Origin: Pseudoalteromonas luteoviolacea NCIMB 1944
Lineage (GTDB): Bacteria > Pseudomonadota > Gammaproteobacteria > Enterobacterales > Alteromonadaceae
Length of the DNA stretch: 64,000 nucleotides
Assembly (NCBI RefSeq): GCF_001625565.1
Contig: NZ_AUXS01000075.1
Coordinates: 434,001-498,000, forward strand
Reading direction: 5' to 3'
The notes under the pieces were generated by a model. That model did not search any database and was not told where the DNA came from. It was given only the letters and a program-made list of their open reading frames with translations. Positions 18,007 through 27,064 of this stretch are shown here, one piece after another. Within the stretch, counting starts at the first letter, position 1. Every line of letters begins with the position of its first letter. The position numbers were made by a program, and so were the translations under genes.

Positions 18007-20430
18007 TTGTTTAATTCACTAAAAGAGAAGCACCCACTGCTATCACGGCTGAGTGCATGGATTTTATTTCCCCTATTGGCAATATGTCTGGCGATGTATC
18101 TTTGGTTAAGTTCAGGTATGCCAACTGCCAACTCGGTTGTTGAGGTGGCAGGTGAGCATGGCACCGCCGTTATTTCCAGAAGTGAGTGGGGAGTGCCAAC
18201 TATCTCTGCAAAACAAGATTTGGCCGCTTTTTTTGCCCTGGGTCTGGCACACGCACAAGATAGGTTGTGGCAAATGGACTATCAACGTCGGCTTGGCAAA
18301 GGACGGTTGGCTGAAATACTGGGAGTCTCTGCACTCCCTAGTGACAAACTAATGAGAACCTTGGCTTTAAATACGGCCGCAGAGCTGGCGTTAAATGGCC
18401 TGTCCGACAAAACGCGTGCAATTTTGAACGCATATGCAGATGGGGTGAATCAGGGGATATCGACACTTAAGGTGAAGCCGATTGAATTTTATTATTATGA
18501 CATTGACATCGATCTCTGGTCTGAGTCTGACTCACTGCTGTTAATTAAGTTAATGGCGATGAATTTAGGCGCAAATTATCAACAGGAGTTATCGAACACG
18601 ATTGTAGTTAAGCATTTAGGAAGCGGCAAAGCACGTGAATTATTGGGGATCAATATTGCTCCTGCGCACGATATGCCAGCATCAGCGCAAGAGTTAGCTG
18701 CACTTAGCGAATTTTATAAGAAGATTGAGCGTCAATATCATTCTACATGGGAGGGCGTTGGTAGTAATGCTTGGGTCGTGTCTGGTCGACATACCGAGTC
18801 AAGTCTTCCAATATTGAGTGGCGATCCACACCTGCGATTACAGCTGCCAACAACTTTTTATTTGGCAAAATTACAAGGGGATCTTATTGATGTAACAGGT
18901 GCGACAATCCCAGGTGTGCCGGCAGTTATTTTTGGACACAATAGGCATATAGCATGGTCTGGGGTCAACTTAGCGGCAGACGTGCAAGACATTTATTTGG
19001 AGCGCCAACATCAGGTTAATGAAAACCTCTTTGAGTACGAAGGTGCATGGCTTAAAGCCAATATCAAGGTTGAAGAAATAGCGGTCGCTCAGCAGTTCCC
19101 GGAGTTTTTGCGCGCGCCATATAAACCCTTAAAGTGGCAGGTGCGTTCAACCTCAAATGGCCCTTTGCTGAGCGATGTATTTGGTTCCGATCGTCACTTT
19201 TCACTGAAATGGTCGGTATTGGATCCGGTTGATACCAGCTTGCAAAGCTTTTTAGAAGTTAACTACGCGCGTGATCAGCAAGCATTTAGCCTTGCGCTTG
19301 AGCAGCATCATGCACCTGCACTGGCATTTGTGTATGGCGATGTTGCAGATAACATTGGGCTATTTACCGCAGGTAAGATACCAATTCGTCACGATGCAAA
19401 TGGTCAGTTACCAGTGCCGGGGTGGACTGCTCAATATCAGTGGCAAGGCTATGTGCCATTTGAAGAGATGCCACAACAAATTAACCCAGAGTCGGGGATC
19501 CTAGTTACCGCGAACAACCAGATGCATGGACCCGCTTATCCCCATATCATATCCAACAATTGGCAACCAGATTTTCGAGCTCAACGCATTGGTGATTTGC
19601 TGACCCAGCATATTCAAGAAAATAACAAGTTGTCGCTTGGCGATATGGCAGCAATTCAGTCAGATGTGTATGCAATTCACGCTGAAAAAGTGGTGGCGTT
19701 TTTGCTTCAATCGGTTGCAAAAACATCGGCGCAGGATGAGTTGGTTAATGTACTGAAAGACTGGGACATGGAAATGTCGGCGCACAGCGCAGGGGCGGTT
19801 ATTTTCAGAGCATGGTCGCGGCACTTTAATAGTCGCATCATTGGTGATGAATTAAAGGTGCAATTTAGCTACCCCAATAGGATGTCCGTTTTGGATGGTC
19901 TCAGTGCGAGCTATCAAGCTGAATTCATTGCGACTGTAATAAATGGCGCGCATCGCGCTTGGTGTGACGATGTCACCACAGAGGTAATTGAAAGCTGCGA
20001 AAAAATGGCTCAGCTGTCTTTGATTGATGCAAAAGATGAACTTGAATTGATGCTTGGGGGTAACCCAAAGTCGTGGCAATGGCAGGATATGCACAAGGTG
20101 ACGATCCCGCATTCAACCTTTTCACAACATCCATTTTTAGCAAAGTTTTTTAATCAGGAACATGCCACTCAAGGGGGACTGTACACGGTAAATGTCGCTG
20201 GTGGCTCGTACTCAAAAGATGAAGGTTACATTAAGCACATGGGGGCAACTTATCGACAGTTAATCGACTTAGGTGCGCTATCCGATACGCAATTTATTCT
20301 CGATACGGGGCAATCAGGGCACCTGTTTAGCCCGCACTATACAGATATGGTGGAGATGTTTGAGCGTGGAGAGTATGTATCGATAGGCCAAGGTGAACTT
20401 GGTCAAACTCTGGATACGGGAGAAAAGTAA
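18007..20430 (+). CDS. Penicillin acylase-family Ntn hydrolase (PvdQ-like role)
   Basis: A family S45 N-terminal-nucleophile amidohydrolase of about 807 residues. An N-terminal membrane segment/signal (WILFPLLAICLAMYLWL) sends it to the periplasm. The alpha-chain motif LAHAQDRLWQMDYQRRLG is typical. The self-cleavage site lies before Ser253 in EGVGSNAWVV, which becomes the catalytic N-terminus of the beta chain. The TTG at 18007 is chosen because GAGGTGA lies 5 bases upstream; the GTG at 17998 overlaps that site and has none of its own. In an NRPS cluster that begins with a fatty acyl ligase, the expected job is removal of the acyl chain from the exported precursor, as PvdQ does for pyoverdine. 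The exporter gene starts 2 bases after its stop. A quorum-quenching acylase is a less likely alternative. Confidence 0.93.
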   Translation: MFNSLKEKHPLLSRLSAWILFPLLAICLAMYLWLSSGMPTANSVVEVAGEHGTAVISRSEWGVPTISAKQDLAAFFALGLAHAQDRLWQMDYQRRLGKGRLAEILGVSALPSDKLMRTLALNTAAELALNGLSDKTRAILNAYADGVNQGISTLKVKPIEFYYYDIDIDLWSESDSLLLIKLMAMNLGANYQQELSNTIVVKHLGSGKARELLGINIAPAHDMPASAQELAALSEFYKKIERQYHSTWEGVGSNAWVVSGRHTESSLPILSGDPHLRLQLPTTFYLAKLQGDLIDVTGATIPGVPAVIFGHNRHIAWSGVNLAADVQDIYLERQHQVNENLFEYEGAWLKANIKVEEIAVAQQFPEFLRAPYKPLKWQVRSTSNGPLLSDVFGSDRHFSLKWSVLDPVDTSLQSFLEVNYARDQQAFSLALEQHHAPALAFVYGDVADNIGLFTAGKIPIRHDANGQLPVPGWTAQYQWQGYVPFEEMPQQINPESGILVTANNQMHGPAYPHIISNNWQPDFRAQRIGDLLTQHIQENNKLSLGDMAAIQSDVYAIHAEKVVAFLLQSVAKTSAQDELVNVLKDWDMEMSAHSAGAVIFRAWSRHFNSRIIGDELKVQFSYPNRMSVLDGLSASYQAEFIATVINGAHRAWCDDVTTEVIESCEKMAQLSLIDAKDELELMLGGNPKSWQWQDMHKVTIPHSTFSQHPFLAKFFNQEHATQGGLYTVNVAGGSYSKDEGYIKHMGATYRQLIDLGALSDTQFILDTGQSGHLFSPHYTDMVEMFERGEYVSIGQGELGQTLDTGEK

Positions 20431-20431
20431 G

Positions 20432-22150
20432 ATGCCTCGGCACAATAAAATAGAAGAAATAAACAAAGGGCTCTTTCACTTTTTAATCATGCAAGGAGAA
20501 AACCGCGTATTGCTGTCAATTCTTACGGGCGTGTTAGGCGGGTTGGCTTATGCGGCATTGATCCCCTTAATATTGGCGTCTGTCAGTGTCGAAAGTGCGC
20601 TCATGGCTAATTTTTTGGAGGAAGAAAAAGTGTTCGTTTTGGGTTATGAAATCATTCAACCCAAATTTGCGATAGCTTTCCTTTTTGTTTGCTTAGCGGC
20701 GCTCATTTTAAGAGCCATTTCACAGATCCTATTAGAAGGTGTTGTGGTCAAAGCAGCCAGTGGACTGCGTGTATATATGAGCGATCGTCTCTACAGGCTC
20801 CCTATTCAGGAACTTGAGCAAATAGGACCTTCGCGATTTATTTCAGCAATTACAATGGATGTGCCAACGATTGCGGGCAGCGCCGCATCTTTGCCGAATT
20901 TTGTTATTAACATCAGTGTTGTGCTAGGTGTGCTCGGTTATATCGCTTTTCTCGATGTGCACATGTTGTGGACCGTATTGTTAGTCATTTTATTTGGTGT
21001 ACTTTCATATCGTATTCCGATGATGTTTGGACAAAAGTTTTACGCAAAATCACGTGATAGTTATGATGATATTCAAGAAAGTGTGAGGGGTTTTATTTAC
21101 GGGGCCAAAGAGTTAAAGCTGAACCACAAACGATATCAAGAATACCGAGATCAGCGATTGATCACCGCAGAGGGCCGCTATGTAGAGATGCAGTTGTGGG
21201 GAGGACGTATTTTTTACATGGCAATTCAGTACGGCAACTTAGTTGGATTTCTCGCGATTGGTGTCATTGTGTATGCGGCAGGAAACTACTATTCACTTTC
21301 CAATTCAACCTTAGTCAGTGTGGTGGTGGCAACGTTATATCTGATAGGGCCTTTGGCCAATATCATGAATTCAATAATGCCCTATAGTCAGGGGGTAGTT
21401 GCACTTAAAAAACTCAATGTGCTGATCAATGAGATGCCTCAAGAGCCAGTGAACGAAAATTATGAGCCACTACCGTGTGACCGAATTGATATCAAGGAAT
21501 TGTGTTATCAATACCCAGGGCAAGAAGGGTTTAACCTCGGGCCAGTGAGCTTTACGCTGCAACGCGGGCAGATCACTTTTGCCATCGGCGGAAACGGGTC
21601 CGGCAAGTCAACTTTAGCCAAGTTAATCTCTAACCACTATGGCGCGTCAAAAGGTGAAATAACCTTTAATGATATTCAAATCACACCAGAAAACAGATGG
21701 CGAGCGCGAGAAAGCATCAGTGCAATCTATACCGATTTTTTCCTGTTTACCAAGCTATATGGGTTTGCACAAGATGATTTAGGTAAGGTTGAAAGATATC
21801 TTAAAAAGTTGGCCCTGCATGACAAGGTGTCTTTGCAAGGCGACATGTTTTCGACAATTAGTTTATCGGATGGACAAAGAAAACGATTGGCCTTGTTAGT
21901 GAGCTATTTAGAAGATCGAAGCCTTTATGTTTTTGATGAATGGGCAGCAGATCAAGACCCAGAATTTAAAAAGGTCTTTTACACCGAATTACTCCCCGAG
22001 CTAAAGGCAAGAGGCAAGATAGTGTTTGTAGTTGGCCACGATGAATTGTATTTCTCTCAAGCAGATCAATTACTGACAATGCAGCGTGGGCGGTTAGTCG
22101 ACATTCAATCCAATCAATCGAGTAAGAGGGAGTTGAGTCATGTAATTTAA
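20432..22150 (+). CDS. Cyclic peptide export ABC transporter, PvdE/SyrD type
   Basis: A 572-residue half-transporter: an N-terminal six-helix membrane domain (about 1-320) fused to an ATPase with Walker A GGNGSGKST (about 386-394), a divergent signature LSDGQRKR and Walker B VFDEWAADQDPEF. The DEWAADQDP stretch is characteristic of the PvdE/SyrD peptide-export family. The ATG at 20432 follows the acylase stop immediately and has GGGAG 9 bases upstream, so the two genes should be co-translated; an in-frame start at 20393 inside the acylase gene is less likely. Its role is inferred to be moving the acylated peptide from cytoplasm to periplasm, where the acylase can act on it. Confidence 0.94.
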   Translation: MPRHNKIEEINKGLFHFLIMQGENRVLLSILTGVLGGLAYAALIPLILASVSVESALMANFLEEEKVFVLGYEIIQPKFAIAFLFVCLAALILRAISQILLEGVVVKAASGLRVYMSDRLYRLPIQELEQIGPSRFISAITMDVPTIAGSAASLPNFVINISVVLGVLGYIAFLDVHMLWTVLLVILFGVLSYRIPMMFGQKFYAKSRDSYDDIQESVRGFIYGAKELKLNHKRYQEYRDQRLITAEGRYVEMQLWGGRIFYMAIQYGNLVGFLAIGVIVYAAGNYYSLSNSTLVSVVVATLYLIGPLANIMNSIMPYSQGVVALKKLNVLINEMPQEPVNENYEPLPCDRIDIKELCYQYPGQEGFNLGPVSFTLQRGQITFAIGGNGSGKSTLAKLISNHYGASKGEITFNDIQITPENRWRARESISAIYTDFFLFTKLYGFAQDDLGKVERYLKKLALHDKVSLQGDMFSTISLSDGQRKRLALLVSYLEDRSLYVFDEWAADQDPEFKKVFYTELLPELKARGKIVFVVGHDELYFSQADQLLTMQRGRLVDIQSNQSSKRELSHVI

Positions 22151-22270
22151 CTCAATGGCACAACCTACTTATAGATTGGAAGCTTGAGATAGCATCGATT
22201 GGGACCGATCAGCTTATTGATGCCAATTATCATACTTTAAATAATAAAAATAATTAAATAGGTAATAAGA

Positions 22271-25200
22271 ATGAACAACATGACAGTATCTCTATTATCG
22301 GAGCTGAAAAGCTTGGGAATTCAATTAACGCAGGAACAGGGTAAACTTAAGTTAAAGGCACCTGAAGGGGCTTTAACCGCGGCGTTAAAAGAAAAAATAC
22401 TCAAGCACAAAGGAGATATCATCGCCTTGTTGAAGCTCCAGCAAGAGGGCTTTACCAAACTAGACAAAATTCCCAAACGTACGTCAAACAGCGTACTTCC
22501 GTTGTCCAATGCACAGCGCAAACTGTGGTTGATAGATATGCTCGAAGGCACAAGTATCCATTATAACATGCCAGGCACTTTGCGGTTTGAGGGGGCGTTG
22601 AATGAAAGTGCGCTGTTTCGAGCAATAGAAACGATCATACAACGTCATGAAGCCCTGAGAACGGTGATCAAAGTTGACGAGTTCGGTAAGCCTCATCAAT
22701 GTATTTACGACTCTTTCGAATTTTCACTTCCGCTGGTTGACCTCACTGCTTTAACACCACAACAGCAATACGATGCGGTAGTTGAACACTATGTGGAAGA
22801 TATCAATACTGCTTTTGACTTGTCCAAAGACTTAATGTTTCGCGCGCAACTGCTCAAGTTAAGCGCACAAAGCCATGTTCTTATATTTGATATTCATCAT
22901 ATTTCAGCGGATGGTTGGTCGTTTGAGATATTCTACAAAGAGCTCGGTTTATTGTACCTTGCTTATAGTTCAGGTAAGGCCAACCCATTACCTGCATTGC
23001 CCATTCAATTTGCCGATTACACGTTGTGGATGGAATCCAAATTTGAGAACAAGGAATTGGATAAACAATTGACGTACTGGCAGGCACACCTTGCTGACAT
23101 ACCTGCGGTGCACAAATTGCCATTGGATAAAGAAAGGCCAGAAGTACAAACCTTAAATGGCAAGAAGTACAGTCGAAAGTTTAGTGAACAAAGCTATGCT
23201 GCGCTTAAGCAGTTTGCTGAGCGTAACAATGTTAGCTTATTTATAGTCTTGCAAAGTGCTTATGCGGCAGTGCTCAGTCGTTGGAGCGGTGAAAAAGACA
23301 TAGTTATGGCGACGCCTAATGCAAACCGCGCGAGGCCAGAACTGGCAGAGTTGATTGGCTTTTTTACCAATACGCTTATCTTGAGAACTGAGTGTGATCT
23401 TGGTCAGTCTTTTAACCAGTTTTTGCAATCGTCTACCGAGGTCTTACACAAGGCCTTTGAAAATCAGTTGGTTCCATTCGATATGCTTGTCGAGGCTCTG
23501 AATCCACCGCGAGTTATGGCTCATAATGCGCTGGTACAAATCACTTTTTCTCTTGAGAGTCAAAGAACAGGTCCGGCCGATGTACTGAGCTCCTCGACAT
23601 TGAAAGTAACATCGGCCATAGATGAAGACAATGCTCCCACAGAGGTGCCAAGCAAGTTTGATCTAGAGTTTTATATTTGGGAGCTCGAAAATGGGTGTAA
23701 GTTTGAGTGGACTTACAACTGTGATTTGTTTGAAGAAGCCACAATCAAAGCTTTAGATCGCGATTTTGAAAGCTGTCTGCACGGTATTTTGAATAACCCG
23801 GATCTACCGATGCATCAATTTTTTAGTTTGGACAACCAGCAGCAACAATTGATCACACAAAGTAATGCCCTGCATTTGGCTTGTCCAAACAATGAAACGC
23901 TTTTCGATATGTTAGAGCGTCAGTGCGAGCAGACACCGAACAATATCGCCGTCAAATATGGTGAGTTATCATTGTCATATTGTCAGCTACATGAAAAGGC
24001 AAACCAGTTGGCGCATTGCCTGCGGACATCTCAAGACGTTCAGCCCGGGCAGATAGTCGGTTTGTATGCTGAGCGGTCGCTGGATATGATCATCGGCATG
24101 CTGGCAATTGTTAAAGCGGGCGGCTGCTACCTGCCTTTAGACCCCAGTTTGCCAAAGCAAAGGCTGGACTTTATGTTGGCCGATGCACAAGTTTCTCTGG
24201 TATTAGCACAAACACATTTATGTCATAGTTTGGCAAGCTCGACTATCACAGTACAGCAGATCGCAACTGAGCAGAGTTGGCCTTCCACCACCTTGTTAAA
24301 TCGCGCCTCGCCGGAGTTACCTGTGTACGCCATTTACACTTCCGGATCAACTGGGCGGCCAAAAGGGGTCTTGAACCATAACAAGGGGTTATGTCATAAA
24401 TTGCACGGCATCCAGCATCAATATTCATTGCAGGCTGGGGAGCGAATGCTGCAAAAAACACCTGTCCATTTTGATGTATCTATTTTTGAGATTTTCTGGC
24501 CGCTGACCACAGGGGCGACAATGGTGTTAGCTGAGCCTGAAGCGCACAAAGATCCGCAGCGTATTTATCAGCTCATTTGCTCCGAACAGATCAATGTTGT
24601 GCATTTTGTTCCAGCCATGCTTAGACTGTTCTTGGAAGAAATTAAGAGCCAAGAGTTAGCAGGTTTAAGACTACTTTTTACGAGTGGCGAGGAGTTAAGC
24701 TATGCGCTGCAAGCGCAAGCTATTACCGAGCTCAAAGGGGTTGAGTTAGTCAATCTATATGGTCCTACGGAAGCTGCGATTCATGTAACTGGCTGGCGCT
24801 TTAATGAACTTAGAGCAGATAAAAAGGTGCCCATTGGCTTTGCAATGCCGAATGTGCAAATACATGTACTTGATCCTTGGCAGCAGCCTGTCCCAATCGG
24901 CGTCAGTGGTGAGCTGTATATTGGTGGGCCACAGGTGGGGATGTGTTATTTAAATAATGAGTCATTAACCGCAGAGCGGTTTCCTACACTTGTAATAAAT
25001 GGCCATCCAACACGTGTATACAGAACAGGTGACAGAGCGAGGCGGTTAAAAGATGGTGCAATTGAATTCTTAGGTCGTTTTGATGAACAAGTCAAACTAA
25101 GAGGATTTAGAATAGAGCTTGGCGAGATTGAATTTGCACTGATGAATATCGGCGAGGTAGAGTCTGCGGCTGTTGCGATAAAGGAGCTTGAGAAAGGTGT

Positions 25201-27028
25201 TGCCAGCAGCGCACTGCTTGTCGCATATGTAAAAATGAGAGATGGCAACATAACTGATGTCGACATTAAAGAGGAACTTAGTAAGTTTTTGCCTGATTAC
25301 ATGATACCAGCTGCAATTGTCCGAATGACCGAGCTGCCACTGACCCCGAGCGGCAAGCTTAATCGACTCGCTTTACCCGCGCCGGGCTTTGCTCCAAGTA
25401 CGGCAGATATTATCCAGCCAAATAGTGACACTGAAAAAACAGTCTTGCGCATTTTCTCAGAGTTATTAAATCGGGAAAGTATTTGTATTACAGCAGACTT
25501 TTTTAGTCTAGGTGGGCACTCCTTGTTAGCCAGTGAGTTGCGCATGAAGTTGCAAAAAAGTATGAATATGGATGTGCCACTGCGCGTGATTTTTGAAAAG
25601 CCAACGGTAAAAGCACTGTCGGTATGGTGTGAAAATGCCACCAACAACACCATATCATCTATTGAGGCTGTACCAGAGGCACAGTGGGTCCCCTCTTTTG
25701 CGCAGCGCAGCCTATGGTTTATCTCGCAAATTGAAGGCGGATCAAAATACAATATTCATGATAGTTTCCTGATGACAGGTCAGCTGGACATTCCAGCCCT
25801 GACGCAGGCTTTCATTGCTTTGGTAGAGCGCCACAGCGTTTTCCGTCAAGTTTTTCCTACCGTCAATGGCCAGCCAAAATTAACTTTACTGAACAGCTAT
25901 TCTCCATTAACCGTAACGTCGCTGGCACATTTGCACGGGGGTGAACAATTAGAAGCGCTTGAGAAGTTAAGTACCGAGCATGTTTTGTATCCATTTGATA
26001 TTAGTGCACAAGGGCTTTTCAAAGCACAGCTTGTGGAACTTGGCGAACAGCGTTATAGGTTGATGCTGACTCTGCACCACATGGTGGTAGACGGTCAATC
26101 ATTCCCTGTTTTGATGCGTGATCTGATAAGTCTATACAGTGCACAGTGTGGCAATAAAGCTACGCTGCCAGCGATGAGTATTCAATACGGAGACTTTGCC
26201 GTTTGGCAAAAAGCCCATGCTGATAGCGGCGCCATTGAGCAACAAAAAGCGTATTGGTTGAAAAAGCTCAAAGGTGCCCCTGAATTACTGTCTTTACCGT
26301 CCGACTACCCGCGACCATCCGAGGTATCATATCGCGGGGAAACCTTGGCGCTAGCGTTTCCCGATGCTTTAATTTCACCGTTGGAGCGTTTTAGCAGAAA
26401 AAATGACAGCACGTTATTTATGACCTTATTGACCATATACAAAGCACTATTGTCTATGTACAGCGATGAAACGGATATTTGTGTTGGCACAGCGGTCAAT
26501 AATCGCAGTCATCATCAACTGAAAGACGTTATTGGCATGTTTGTTAACCGGCTGGTGTTACGTTCAAAGGTCTCCCTCGATGAGAGCTTGAGTGAGGCAC
26601 TTGTCAAAGTGCGCAAGACTACATTAGATGCTTTTAGCCATCAAGACTTGCCATTTAGTCAGCTGGTTACCGAGTTAAATCCAAAACGCAATTTGAACTA
26701 TAACGCATTATTTCAAGTGGCCTTTCAGTTTGAGCAGAGCAGCATGAGCTATATGCAAAATCACAGTGTGGACTTAGAGGGCCTCAGTATAGAAAAAGAG
26801 CAGGTTGCTGATAACATTTCAAAATATGATTTGTCGTTATACGTTGTTGAAAGTTTCGGTAAGTTGGAGTGCAATTGGGAATATTCGAGCGATTTATTCA
26901 AACGAGAAAGAATTGAACGAATGCATGACCAATTTTGCAATTTATTGGAAGCTGCCTTAGACAATCCAAATGAGCCTCTTGCCGACTTACTCATGGGAGA
27001 GTACGGGGCGGGTGTATTTACGATTTAA
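22271..27028 (+). CDS. NRPS with TubC-like docking domain: DD-C-A-T-C
   Basis: A 1585-residue protein. Residues 1-55 resemble the TubC N-terminal docking domain (LLSELKSLGIQLTQEQGKLK). The first condensation domain has HHISADGWS (about 209). The adenylation domain is complete (YTSGSTGRPKG near 690; NLYGPTEAA). Its hand-read pocket D-V-F-H-F-S-L-I-H is closest to the serine code D-V-W-H-L-S-L-I-D, with two notable changes, so serine or a relative is a tentative guess. The carrier domain is intact (LGGHSL, Ser near 1084). A second condensation domain (HHMVVDGQS near 1269) ends the protein, so its acceptor carrier must lie on another polypeptide, most simply the next gene, whose own C domain is damaged. 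The next gene starts 36 bases downstream. Confidence 0.95.
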   Translation: MNNMTVSLLSELKSLGIQLTQEQGKLKLKAPEGALTAALKEKILKHKGDIIALLKLQQEGFTKLDKIPKRTSNSVLPLSNAQRKLWLIDMLEGTSIHYNMPGTLRFEGALNESALFRAIETIIQRHEALRTVIKVDEFGKPHQCIYDSFEFSLPLVDLTALTPQQQYDAVVEHYVEDINTAFDLSKDLMFRAQLLKLSAQSHVLIFDIHHISADGWSFEIFYKELGLLYLAYSSGKANPLPALPIQFADYTLWMESKFENKELDKQLTYWQAHLADIPAVHKLPLDKERPEVQTLNGKKYSRKFSEQSYAALKQFAERNNVSLFIVLQSAYAAVLSRWSGEKDIVMATPNANRARPELAELIGFFTNTLILRTECDLGQSFNQFLQSSTEVLHKAFENQLVPFDMLVEALNPPRVMAHNALVQITFSLESQRTGPADVLSSSTLKVTSAIDEDNAPTEVPSKFDLEFYIWELENGCKFEWTYNCDLFEEATIKALDRDFESCLHGILNNPDLPMHQFFSLDNQQQQLITQSNALHLACPNNETLFDMLERQCEQTPNNIAVKYGELSLSYCQLHEKANQLAHCLRTSQDVQPGQIVGLYAERSLDMIIGMLAIVKAGGCYLPLDPSLPKQRLDFMLADAQVSLVLAQTHLCHSLASSTITVQQIATEQSWPSTTLLNRASPELPVYAIYTSGSTGRPKGVLNHNKGLCHKLHGIQHQYSLQAGERMLQKTPVHFDVSIFEIFWPLTTGATMVLAEPEAHKDPQRIYQLICSEQINVVHFVPAMLRLFLEEIKSQELAGLRLLFTSGEELSYALQAQAITELKGVELVNLYGPTEAAIHVTGWRFNELRADKKVPIGFAMPNVQIHVLDPWQQPVPIGVSGELYIGGPQVGMCYLNNESLTAERFPTLVINGHPTRVYRTGDRARRLKDGAIEFLGRFDEQVKLRGFRIELGEIEFALMNIGEVESAAVAIKELEKGVASSALLVAYVKMRDGNITDVDIKEELSKFLPDYMIPAAIVRMTELPLTPSGKLNRLALPAPGFAPSTADIIQPNSDTEKTVLRIFSELLNRESICITADFFSLGGHSLLASELRMKLQKSMNMDVPLRVIFEKPTVKALSVWCENATNNTISSIEAVPEAQWVPSFAQRSLWFISQIEGGSKYNIHDSFLMTGQLDIPALTQAFIALVERHSVFRQVFPTVNGQPKLTLLNSYSPLTVTSLAHLHGGEQLEALEKLSTEHVLYPFDISAQGLFKAQLVELGEQRYRLMLTLHHMVVDGQSFPVLMRDLISLYSAQCGNKATLPAMSIQYGDFAVWQKAHADSGAIEQQKAYWLKKLKGAPELLSLPSDYPRPSEVSYRGETLALAFPDALISPLERFSRKNDSTLFMTLLTIYKALLSMYSDETDICVGTAVNNRSHHQLKDVIGMFVNRLVLRSKVSLDESLSEALVKVRKTTLDAFSHQDLPFSQLVTELNPKRNLNYNALFQVAFQFEQSSMSYMQNHSVDLEGLSIEKEQVADNISKYDLSLYVVESFGKLECNWEYSSDLFKRERIERMHDQFCNLLEAALDNPNEPLADLLMGEYGAGVFTI

Positions 27029-27064
27029 ATTTCATTAAATAATCACAATAATAAAGAAACAATA

